A stretch of DNA of 64,000 nt, taken from assembly GCA_002633025.1 (NCBI GenBank), contig NMRB01000046.1:76220-140219 (forward strand), in the 5' to 3' direction. The DNA comes from Notospermus geniculatus. Lineage: Eukaryota > Nemertea > Pilidiophora > Heteronemertea > Lineidae. The notes below the pieces were generated by a model. It was not told the DNA's origin and did not search any database. It was given only the letters and a program-made list of their open reading frames with translations. Positions 24,004 to 34,623 of the stretch are shown here, one piece after another (positions within the stretch are counted from its first letter, which is position 1; every line of letters begins with the position of its first letter). The translations under genes and the position numbers were made by a program.

Positions 24004-25489
24004 GTTAGGTACCTTCTGGTAATCAGTGGTTCTTAGCCCCAATCCATTGATTACATCCGGATGCAGTGCACTATGAGGTTCAGCTTTTTGAATACCTGCA
24101 CGATACAGGTGGTATTCATACTCGTTAGCGATAAAGTACGGCTCAGTCCTACTGATTCATAAGATTCCATACCTACAATCGTCAATTTCTGTCCAATCTT
24201 GAGTCACGAGTCAAATGTACTTCTGCGATTCTGTCACCTTTATTCAATAAAACGATACCATCATCTGACTGACTTGTGTCTGCGACGCCGTCAGATTGAA
24301 TCAGAGGGCTAGAGATGGGATCGAGAGTCTGCGATGTATTCAACTTCTCAACACAAACCTTCACAAGCAAACCAAAGGTGACCTTTGAAAACTCACCGGT
24401 ACTGTTGTTAGTCGAGGATCTATTCTAGGTTTCGTGTTGTTACTGCGATTTTTTTCCCGTCTGGTTATTGATGTGGTTGGTTTAAAACCTTGTGCAGGGT
24501 TTTTTGACCTTCCAAGGTGACCTAGATCTCTTGGAACTATGTACAAAGTGTATTCGATACAGGTACAGAATGGCCAGGGGTTAGGCCTACATTGTTTGGG
24601 TGGGAACAGGGTAGGCCATTTTAGAGTGGCGCTGTGCCGTGCCGCTAAAAGGGGGCACCGCTGTGCCCTTTTTAACCCCCTTGGGTGCCATGCCGCTAAA
24701 AAAAATTTTTTTTAGGTTTTAGTACCCCCAGACCCTCTGTCATGGTCCCTTTTGGTCATATCACCTTAGAAATTGGCTGTTGACTGGAGTTATGGATACC
24801 TTAAACTGACAAGCTTCTCAAATTCCGTTAGTAGAAATGTCGCGAATGAAAAGTGCCCTTTTCTAGGTTGAAATGCCCTTTTCACAAAGTTTGCACCGTG
24901 CTGTTCTGAAATCCTAGATATAACCCTGGGGAATCAGTTTCGTTTGGATATTATGTAGGCCTACCCCAGAGTTTTGGGACTTCACTAACATGCAAAAGCC
25001 AGGTGATTGGAGCATTTGATCACTTCCATTTTTGTCCTGGAAGACTGGAGGTTGTGTCCGCAATTTGTGGCCACAAGTCGGCCTACTCTATTCTATGTAT
25101 TTGTAAACAGTCTAGGAGAATGAGAGCTTATTCTTCTATAGCAAGCCCCCGCGAAGACATAAAGCCTCATGCCGCTAAAATCAATACATAGCCAATCAAT
25201 AGTCATTTATTTATCAGCCATTGTAGGCGAAAGTGCGTTATGGAGATTGCTAGCGTGCATCACAGCTGAGACAGCGGGGGTTGGGATGATCTGAGCATTA
25301 CCGGGTATGCGGTAAATCGGGACTGTGACCGATGGTGGCATCCTGAGATGGTGAAGGTCTGGTTGGGGGTGATTGATGGAATACCAGCGTGCCCAGTGAT
25401 GTGGAGCACGCAGCCTGATCATACGCAGACATGACAGAGTTCAGATTGTTGAGGGCACCTGCAAAATACCATGCTGTGTCTCTGTAGCA
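24004..25489. other. Intergenic; contains repeat H copy 2
   Basis: About 24612-24690 is the reverse of the repeat at 5146-5238 (CCATTTTAGAGTGGCGC, GTGCCCTTTTTAACCCCCT). The rest shows no gene or strong repeat. Confidence 0.5.
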
Positions 25490-25739
25490 GTAGACATGAA
25501 TCTCAAATTCGCAGATCTGTGCACTTCCACCGAAATTGCAACCACAACCTCGATCTGAAACCAGCTGATGTGACACAATCCATGATTCAGCAGTGGTCGA
25601 CTCTGACGCAACGTCATCGAAGTCACTGTCGTGGGGTTCTCTGCGTCACGTCATTCAGTTTCAGACCGAGGTTGTGGTTGCGATTTCGGTGGAAGTGCGT
25701 AGATCTTTGTCATTTACGTCAATTTAAGGATTGTCTATA
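25490..25739. mobile_element. MITE family D, copy 4
   Basis: GTAGACATGAATCTCAAATTC to TTTAAGGATTGTCTATA, with the full pair of arms and the TGGTCGACTCTGACGCAACG centre. Confidence 0.92.
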
Positions 25740-25819
25740 TCTGTCCGTGTCGTTATTGACCAAGGTGCAAAACTGGTCTCATTCTCCTGTTTTCCCTTCA
25801 AAAAACAAAATGCTGTGAC

Positions 25820-26014
25820 CCATCTGCCCCCCAGGTTTGAGCAGACCGCATCTTGTCCAAGTTATCTACAAGTTTTGGATATGAATTTGAAGAAACCCTC
25901 TTCAAATCATCGATAAGAACAACCTTTCTTCAAATATTTTTCAATTTGCATCATAGGATGTGAGAAAACTTTGAAAGAAGATGCCATCTGCTGACTCCAG
26001 GGGGTAGATGTGTT
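25820..26014. mobile_element. MITE family E, copy 2
   Basis: CATCTGCCCCCCAGGTTTGAGCAGACG-like left end and GCTGACTCCAGGGGGTAGATG right end, opposite orientation to copy 1. Ends have drifted and no TTAA remains. Confidence 0.85.
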
Positions 26015-26040
26015 TTGAACAAAAACAAGAGGCGGACCNA

Positions 26041-26300
26041 TTTTACGGTATTTTCAAAATGTTAGGAGAGTGGAGGTTGAGGTCTCAGGGCCTCGTGAAG
26101 GTCTCCAAAATGCTTGCCTGATACTTACTTTTAATAACCAAGGCCTAGTTTTCAACAGAGAGTGAAAAAACTGCGTAGGGGAGCTCTAATGCATTGAGAT
26201 AGAGCGCAGTACATTTTTACACTACGCTGACGTCGTGACGTCGTCAAGAATCGCGGCGACGATTTGCGTTTTTCAGATTCAATACAGTGGGGCTTTAAGC
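26041..26300. mobile_element. Repeat F, copy 2
   Basis: Reverse of 13172-13430: TTTTCAAAATGTTAGGAGA, GGTCTCCAAAATGC, then GGCGACGATTTGCGTTTTTC and TACAGTGGGGCTTTAA. Right edge adjoins a further small foldback (26300-26432) with AATCACTGGCACAC at both ends. Confidence 0.8.
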
Positions 26301-26432
26301 GGCAATCACTGGCACACGGATCCAGTCTGATTCCGGTCCGTTTGCCCCTAGTTTTCCAGATACAACAACGCAGAGGTCCGTTTGATCGATTTTTCGGAAC
26401 TGAATCGGACAAAATCTGTGTGCCAGTGATCG

Positions 26433-27113
26433 ATGCATCCTGTATCCTTCATGTTTCTCCGTGTGAGAGTTTTCTCGTGCAAGTCGGCTCTCAATGGGCA
26501 ATTCACCATGTTGGTTTCTTTACGACTTGCGCTATGGCCAGCAGGGATCAAAGTTCGTATTCTGAAAAAGCAGATTTTGGTCGAACAGGCCAAAACATCA
26601 AGTCGCACACAATACAAAATGCATTTTATCATATACCCGAGTACAGTATGTTCCGCGGTACCGCCTGGAACTGCAGCATTTTTCGTCAAAAACACCGCAC
26701 AAAAACTAACGAAATCGACGTGGACGAATGCTGGCCGCCCTAAAATCACATTTCGTGTTCAATAATACAAGAACTGTTCGACTAATATGCTACAAATCGC
26801 CTGAAATCGAAGGGGGATGTCCGCTCCGACCACCATCGTGATCCGGGGTGTGATACGCGTTCCGTATCATCCCACTGATATGATACCCCCTCTGTTAACT
26901 AATAAGCTTTGATTTAAGGGGCTTTGCGAGGCCTTTTGGCTCACTTCCTGGAAAGACTCGGCCATCTCACTCCGCTGGGCTCACTCCATCAACATTCGCG
27001 CATTAATACAAAAACAACAGTGCTCTGACATGGCGGATATGCATGCGGTGATACAAGTGGCATCGGTGGGGTATTTTTGTCATTTTTGGCGCTTCTTGTG
27101 GTATATGATAAAT
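26433..27113. other. Intergenic; fragment of repeat I
   Basis: 26455-26540 resembles family I (CTCTCAATGGGCAATTCACCAT). Overlapping open frames on both strands to about 26750 have no recognisable protein. Confidence 0.45.
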
Positions 27114-27269
27114 ATAAAACCACACTCGTGAGATTTCCGAGGAAGCAGAACACACTCGTGATGATCTTTTGCCCGGAACCCCCTCGACCTTCGGTCTCAG
27201 GGGTTCCTGGCAAAAGATCACCACTCGTGTGTTCTGCTACCTCGGAAATCCCACTCGTGTGGTTTTATG
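27114..27269. mobile_element. Long imperfect palindrome
   Basis: Arms of about 70 bp: ATAAAACCACACTCGTG, GATTTCCGAGG, AGCAGAACACACTCGTG and GATCTTTTGCC on the left, all mirrored on the right. The loop is about 20 bp. Confidence 0.9.
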
Positions 27270-27455
27270 ATTAGAACAACAATTTTTTGGGTCGCACAGA
27301 GCAAAATCCAGCTCACATTTTTTTCCAAATAGTCATGAACTTTGAACCCTGGCCAGACACTAACAGCTTCTTATAGTTTTCGACGCCTGAATTGCCCATA
27401 GAGAGCCAACTTGTGTGAGAAAAATCTCACGTGGAGCAGACCCTTCGCTTTCGAA

Positions 27456-27690
27456 AATAGATGATATCAGTCCAAAAGAGCGCAGCACCTGACGGGTAAC
27501 TACAGCGTCACGACGTCCCGTACTCATTCCATGACATCTTGACTTGAGACGACGTCATGATCGCTGAAACAAGTGGAGGTTTTTCGAGTGACGACATGGC
27601 GTTCGGAATGGGGCACGGGACGTCGTGACGCTGAAGGCCTAGCTAGCTACCCATCAGGTGCTGCGCTCTATTGGAGTGATAGAGTCTATT
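27456..27690. mobile_element. MITE family C, copy 1
   Basis: AATAGATGATATCAGTCCAAAAGAGCGCAGCACCTGACGG at the left, mirrored ending GAGTGATAGAGTCTATT. The centre has ATGACGTCGTCTC-type palindromes. Second copy, inverted, at 55596-55820. Confidence 0.92.
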
Positions 27691-28921
27691 GTCCTCTTAC
27701 CGAGCCCACTACCCTTCAGGCCTGTCAGGTGAGGCCCTGGGTTTTGTGTACCCCTCTGATTGGCATTCAGAACATGTAGGAATAGGCTTTCTTGGCAAAA
27801 CAGCGGTAAATTTTACTAGTGGGAAGTGAAACACGAGTAGGTTCCTGGATGGTGTTAGAAAAAGAAGGTCAGGTTCAATTTCTAATGTTAAATTTTCTAA
27901 GAATTTTATTGACTTGTTTGAGAGAAGAACATGAGGATATTGACTTTGATCTTCACGAGCAAACACATCAACTGAATCGGTGGAAATTGGTAAACAGCAA
28001 AATGGTTCTCAGTCGTATATCTAGGACAGTCGAGAGCAAATACATCGGTGATGCACCCAAGTGAACTATCGAATCAGCCAGACAATACTTTTCCAGTTGA
28101 GGTCTCATCGGTAGACATGGTTGCTGATCGTAGATGCTGATTAGGTTGTATGTAATACCAGCCACTAACAGCCAATAACTGGGACATATTGAGTTGTTTT
28201 CGTCTGTCATATCTGTGGAGCATCGGGATGCAGAGCGAGGCATCCTGGGATGCTGGCTGTAGCTAGAATGTTTGGTGATCTTAGGCTGAGATTACATAGC
28301 TACGTGCCAGTTGGCGATGGCCGGACGGTCGCAAACCCTTTATGAAGGCTTTGTTAACCGGCACATCAGTATCTTTCCAACAAAGATGGTGGTCTAAGGC
28401 TAAGAATCCATTCATGCAAATTTCTAGCGGTGCGATGCCGCAACGATTGTTTGTTTCCGTGGCGTTAGTCATGGACAAAAGGATGTGACATCACACCACT
28501 CAAAATTTTCTTGAATGGATTCTTAGCCTAACGGTTCTCCCCATATGATGTCAGAAGCGTTTATTCAATGGCCGCTGGAGTGGCATGCTACATGTAAGGT
28601 GGTCAAGCGGACCATGGGCACAAAAGGTTAGGTAAAATAATTATCTGAGAGGATGCGATTGGTAGTGTTATATCATGCTTGGACAATGAATGGCCATGAC
28701 GTCATGTGGGAGAACTATAGATCCATAGCGTCAATTGGGCCAAATGGAAAGAAATCACACTTTTAACATGATTTGTGTGAAACAAAATGTTTTCTTTTTG
28801 TTCTTGAGGCCAAATATCATGAACATGTGCGAATACTGTCAAAACGGCATGAACAAGAAAAGGACATCGGAGCGATGTCTATGGTTTCCGAAGATAAGTT
28901 TACTACTCTAGAGCTAGTTAT

Positions 28922-29459
28922 CTGTGACCTTGACCTCTGACCTTGAGAAGTACATGTATTGCGTAACTGGAACAGGGATCCTTGATTAAACAAATAGGGG
29001 ATGGTTAATGCAGGCTTCTAATTAGTTTTCCCCTGAAATTCTGCGTAGATTTGCACTTTAGAACTGTTTGGCCTTGACCTTGACCTCTGACCTTCAAGGT
29101 CATTGTGTAATCTGAAAGCTCATCCTTGATAACCTAGGTGTTAGTAGATGAAGGTTTTAGGCTTCCACCATCACCAGGTTCTGTGTCATGTTATTTGTGA
29201 TGGTTGGCTGTGACCTTGACCTCTGACCTTGAGAAGTATTGCATAACTGGGACAGGATCCCTGATTAAACTTAGCGGGGATGGTAAATTCAGGCTTCTAA
29301 TTCGTTTTTTCCTGAAATTCCGAGGAGATTTGCGCTTAAGAACTGTTTGACCTTGACCTTGACCTCTGACCTTCAAGGTCATTGCGTAATCTGAAAGCTC
29401 ATCCTTGATAACCTAGGTGTAGGTGAAGGTTTTAGGTCTCCACCATCACCAGATTCTGA
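28922..29459. repeat. Two tandem copies of a 286-bp unit
   Basis: Both copies begin CTGTGACCTTGACCTCTGACC and include GAACTGTTTGnCCTTGACC, CTGACCTTCAAGGTCATTG and CATCCTTGATAACCTAGGTG. Rich in AGGTCA half-sites. Confidence 0.92.
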
Positions 29460-29464
29460 CTTAN

Positions 29465-29497
29465 TATGGTTTCCGATCTTGAGATCGGAAACCATAA
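29465..29497. repeat. Perfect short palindrome
   Basis: TATGGTTTCCGATCT, TG, AGATCGGAAACCATA. The N at 29464 abuts it. The arm sequence TATGGTTTCCGA also occurs at 28881. Confidence 0.85.
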
Positions 29498-30004
29498 TGA
29501 CGTCGTCGTGGAGTGGAAGTCACATGGCGCACAGTGTTGTGACGCTGTCACGTCATCCTCCTGGAGGACTATGAGCGGCCTTGAAATTGACGAAATTTTG
29601 ACATGAAAATCATTAATTTCTAGAGTATCACGTCTTTGATTTTTTATGTCTGTACCAAAATGAGTTCGGACTGCCAGGCGCTTTCATATGAACATCGTTT
29701 CGGGAAGAAAGTTTTGCACTACGCGGTTTTGTGCAGCTGTGAAGTTGAAAATGCGAAACTTTCAAACCTGTTTGGGACTTTCTGCGCACGATATCACTTT
29801 GTACTGAATGTGTTTTGCATCAAAATGTGATTGAAGAGAATCTCTGAGCAATGCTCTTTCTTCTGGTGTGCAGCTTTGGTAGTATACCGCTTGTCACTAT
29901 TTGATTCTCGGAGATTGAAAATGTGATGCACGTTACATTTATGTAAACAAGGTTCCAAATGACGCTATGGATCTATAGTAGGCCACCATCTTTGTTGGAA
30001 AGGT

Positions 30005-31413
30005 CTATCCGTGTAGCTCGGTGAAATCCCGGCCATATTGACGACATTCTATTGATCTTGTGGAGGTATTTGTTGTCTTCCTGTTCAAACATTTCTCACT
30101 TTTCGATGTCATTTGATTGTACACAATGTGAATGGAGCATGACCTTTTTGGTCGAGCTTTTTCATGGCCCACAATTCTCGCGCGTTTATAAATTGCCTTT
30201 TTATGCTGCGAACTAACTTGGCCTACTTTCTGAATGAGGTAGTTTGTGACATTTAGGAGTAGATTTTGGCAATTGATATTATAATGGGCTGAAAGTACTT
30301 ACCTCACTACATGGCTGTGTAATCAACCAAAAATCATACTAGAATTTGAGAAGAGTTTGTGTGTTTGTTTGTTTGTTCGTGATTTTCTCCAAGACTGACG
30401 ATTGGATCGCCGCCAAACTTGGTATGCACATGCAGACAGACCTCGGAAGTGTTCTTATGAAGCCCGAATTTTGATATGACTTATAGTTTTCGAAATATTA
30501 AGATATTAATGAAAATAATATAATGAAATTAATGATATTAATGTTCAGGCCTTTTGACGTCATGACGTCACCGAGATTGCCGTTGCATCATCCGTGACGT
30601 CGGCAACATCATGTGTGACGGAATGACGCCATTACGCCTATCGGATGGATGATGTCATTATGTCCCGCAATTGCTCGCATGAATCTAGCAGTAGTTCCGC
30701 CACTGAACGGGTATTGCCTAGTGGAAAAGAAATTCAAATGCCTAGCTCGGAAAATAAAAACGAAGGGTCTGTTAGGTTTGTGTCCTGCAACCCCACGCAT
30801 CCTGGGTAGGCCTATGTACCCAGTGAATCACGAAGGTGATGCCTTGTTGGCCAAGATAAAGTCGACTACCAGAGTATTTTGAGAGCTATTGCTACAGGAC
30901 CAGACTCTGACTGAAGGTCGAAGGTCATCATATGATTGCCAAAACCTTTTAGAATACTTTACCAAGTGGTAAATGCAAAAACGGCATCATAGTTGCCATA
31001 GTAACCGAGGTCTTTAGTTCATGTCGCGTTCATACTGTGATCAACTTCCTTAGAGCTTGCCGTCGTGTGGAGTGATGCAATCATTACATGATTTGCTCAG
31101 CTGGTCTGTGCTCATCCCGTCTTGCTGGCATTTCGTGGCCTCTGGAAGAAATTACACATTGAATAAGAATTGAAGGCATTTCAAAGGTCAGGTGAACGGT
31201 TGACATTTTGTCCTTTGATAATTATGGGGATTGAAAAGTACTTAAGCGTCAAACGCGTGAGATGTTGGTTAAAACCTTGTGGGGGAGTATCACCAATCCT
31301 GGCCATTCACCCCTTGTTGTGTAGACAGGTGCAACCACTGACTGACTCAGATTCCGAACGGATAGAGATATCTTGACATATCAAGGTCTACAGGGCAGGA
31401 GTGGCGGGAACCC
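30005..31413. other. Intergenic, nothing recognised
   Basis: AT-rich patches around 30480-30545 and a TGACG-rich stretch at 30555-30620. No coding or repeat assignment. Confidence 0.45.
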
Positions 31414-31416
31414 TTA

Positions 31417-31988
31417 GGCGAGAGTTTTTTAATCACTTGTTTCGCGAACCCGCCGCTTACGAAAATGACCAAAAAAAAATAAAAATAATTTTTTTAAAAA
31501 TTTACCTTAGCGAACCCGCCGCCGTCGGAATCAGTCGAAATTGAAAAAAAATAAATTTTTTTACAATTTTTTTATCCCGCCCGCCGCTACCAAATTGGTC
31601 ATTCAATATTTATTTTTTCCCGACCGCCGCGCGCCGAACTTCACATGTGCTTATGTACATTCTCCAATATCACTGAATTTCGGCACCATGCGCGATGTAT
31701 GCACTGCGTACATTCCTGCATTGTCCTGTGCGTTGGAGAATGCCGTTTTTACGGCATGCTATATCGTAGTAGTACCGCCGCAATGCTGTCACATTCATGA
31801 CATTTGACAGAGATCTGAGATGGCCGTCAGAAGCGAGAATGTTAGCCTCCTCCCAGAAATTTCCCAAGCACCATTTTGTGAAGTGTCAAAATGGAAGAAA
31901 AAAAAACTTTATTTTTATTTTTTTCCGACCACCTCACAAAATTTGTGGGAAAAAAGTTCGCGAAACAAGGAATAAAAAAACTCTCGCC
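31417..31988. mobile_element. PIF/Harbinger-like nonautonomous element with TTA target duplication
   Basis: 572 bp with inverted ends GGCGAGAGTTTTTTAATCAC / GGAATAAAAAAACTCTCGCC and inner GTTTCGCGAAC / GTTCGCGAAAC. TTA flanks both ends (31414-31416, 31989-31991). The interior has A-rich stretches and GAACCCGCCGCC repeats, no transposase. A 3-bp TTA duplication is typical of PIF/Harbinger; the superfamily is inferred. Confidence 0.8.
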
Positions 31989-31991
31989 TTA

Positions 31992-34128
31992 TCAGAGCTA
32001 AGATGAGATGGAGAGAAGAAGATGTAGGCTACACAAGTGGTTGTATCATCCTTGTCCTTGAAGCCGTGCTTAGAATTGGAGGTCTTATAAACAGAGGGCT
32101 TCCCCTTAAAGGGCACTGTATTCCTTTCCTATCCTACACTAAACATATGTACCTGCATTAAGGGAGACCTCTATTGACAGTGTTGTTGAACTATCGCTTA
32201 TCAACCTCGCCCCGTGTAGAGTAACTCTCGTTCCTAGGGTATCCACGTATGCATTGTATTATAATCATACGTTCTCCAAGACTGGCAACACTGGGGCGAA
32301 AGGCGAAACTACGGTATTGGAGAATGATGTAGTCACCGCTGGTGGCGCCACCTGTCGACAAAAAGTGGCAAAATCGTGGCCCTTTTTAGGGACACCTCAT
32401 CCAGGCATTCACCTCTCTATCATTAGGACACCTAAAATCAGTCCCACGTTGGTCATGTCCATTGAATTGAATCTGACCTCTGTACTTGGGTAACCACACC
32501 TGACCAAGGTTGGCCTTTGGAGAACGTCCCTAAGGAAGCGTGTCGTGTCAGTTCAAAGGGGTGTCCCTAATTGAGAGGTTCCATTTCATTGTGAGTAGGT
32601 TTTGTGTGGGAGACATCATTGCACCATCTTACACTTAACTTCTTCATGATTAAATCTATACTGAAGGCGTCATGAACTCGCCTACATCTTTCTTTCCCTG
32701 ATTTAATGCCACGTCTCCCTCGAGGGTAAGAAAGTATCTTTCAATGGATGCACATCTGACGTAAGGGATGATGCCATTATGAACTGAGTTACGGTACCTC
32801 ATCTATACGCCCGCTGAATTATCAGTTCCGCCGCTACAGCTGTCTTGGGTTCACCCCTGCCTCGTCTCCTGTCAGGTTTGTGCGCCCCCTACCCACCCCA
32901 CACCGAGATCTGTGATCCCACCTGTCATGCCTGTCCAAATTTCCTTTCGTCAGGGCTTGAGAACCCCCCAAAACTGTCTTGTTACCCAAAAGAAGAAATG
33001 ACCCTTGCAATTCGGAAATCTGGTCCCTAAAAGTCCGATTTTGGGGGGGCCAATGGGAGCCAGGGGTGGATCAAGAATCATGGGAAAGAGGGGGCACAGC
33101 CAGCGCACCTCGTGGAAAACTTCGGTCAAATTTTAACATCTGTTTCGAAATTTCCCGGTCAGTTTTAAAGATTTTCCACAAAATAGAGGGGGCACGGGCC
33201 GGGTGTGCCCCCCCTTGGATCCGCGCCTGGGAGCCCTGCAGTTCGTGCTCTTGATTATGCCCTGTTCTTGAGCACCCTCTGACCCTGATAAAGTTTAGCC
33301 ACCCTGGAAAATGAGAGGGCACATGGGGTCGGTGGTCATTCAGTGTGCGCGAGCACAGTAGGCCCACCAGATGTGATAGAAAAGTAAAACCCTGTTTGAG
33401 CCTACGACCTCTCTCACCTACATGTATGAAATCAACACAAGCTCTCCCCCAGGGCTCTCAATGACCCGAGGTCTCGGGTCAAATACGCACAAAGTTCATA
33501 GTATGATGCACAATAAAAACCAGCAGGAGTCAGTGTGACACACGAAAATTCACCCAATGTTGTGAATTGACCATGGTTGACCCCTGACTTCTGAGGGCTG
33601 ACCCCAGAAAAAAAATACACAGAAGTTTCTGACACTTCTACTGAAAACTCCAGTGAGAGCCCTGCTCCCCACTGCACAGACACATCCCCACCAGGAACTG
33701 AAATCTGCTGCAAGTCAAACCTGCCCACACGCACAGCATAACACCGATACTGATCCAAACTCTGTTAATCAAATACCCAGCGAAGAGGACGTGGGGTATT
33801 TTTCTTCCATCAATTCAAACTCGATTCCGAGGATGATACCCGGCAAGACGCCGAGGTAAAAATACCGCCGCCGAGGGAAATTTGCTTGATTCAATTATCT
33901 CGTTCAGGGATTCCGGGTCTTAGGAACATATTTGATTTTGAAACGCTGATGTTTTTGTCAAAGGAGGCAAATGGTTGCAGACACATGAAGCTCATTTCCA
34001 CGACAGCGGTTTTCGCCATGTTTTGCAGTGAGCGGTGCATTTTTCACAGGCACACGGAAAATTGGAGACTTGCCGTTAGAGGCCCACCTATTGGCGGTCC
34101 TGCGATGTCACAATGATGTCATAGACGT
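31992..34128. other. Intergenic with partial and small foldback elements
   Basis: 32407-32592 resembles family Q (ACCTCTCTATCATTAGGACACC ... GTCCCTAATTGAGAGGTTCCA). 33059-33232 has CCAGGGGTGGATC and GGATCCGCGCCTGG as inverted ends. 33451-33664 has AGGGCTCTCA and TGAGAGCCCT. No gene recognised. Confidence 0.55.
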
Positions 34129-34359
34129 CAGTGCTCGACAAATTGGTTGCCTGGCCGCCCGGGACCATCAGCAAAACTCCTGGGCAAGCTCAAAGTTATT
34201 GAGCACTTCTCCGTGGGCAAGTACCGAAATAAAACATGTCTTTCAATAAAATACAGAAATATACCATCGGGCAAGTGACAATTTGATCTGGGCAAGCAGA
34301 AATTTACTTTGAGGTTGCCCGTTGGCAAGCGACCGAAAATCCGATTTGTCGAGCACTGG
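34129..34359. mobile_element. Foldback element, CAGTGCTCGACAAAT ends
   Basis: CAGTGCTCGACAAAT at the left mirrors ATTTGTCGAGCACTG at the right. GACGT adjoins both ends, so a 5-bp duplication is possible. Confidence 0.75.
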
Positions 34360-34623
34360 ACGTAAGCCATGGCGTTCACGTCATGGATGACGTTCTGACA
34401 TGCACTTCTTCTCTGTGATGTCAAATTCCATGATGTTCTAGGACCGCTAACTGGTGGTGGCATCTGATGGCAGTAAAGTCTCTCATTCACATGCGAAAGA
34501 ACTTGCTGAACCATCAAAAAACTCTCCAAACCCTTTGAAAACTATACTACTTTATACCGCAAAACACGGCCGTTGAAAATCTGAACAAAAACCTTGATCT
34601 TTTTCTATTTTGTATCATTTCAG

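Larger units (their letters stand above)
28372..30004. mobile_element. Composite inverted-repeat element with an interrupted left end
   Basis: The right end (29955-30004, complement) reads CTTTCCAACAAAGATGGTGG then CCTACTATAGATCCATAGCG as one uninterrupted arm. On the left the first half is at 28373-28396 and the second half (CTATAGATCCATAGCGTCA) at about 28712-28731. They are separated by about 315 bp that includes a foldback (28396-28546, AGGCTAAGAATCCATTC and complement). No transposase is visible. Confidence 0.7.

Noticed and set aside
26264-26765. ORFs of 110-159 codons on both strands
   Set aside because: They start inside repeat F and a small foldback, run through repeat I, and are open on several frames at once. 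No recognisable domain.
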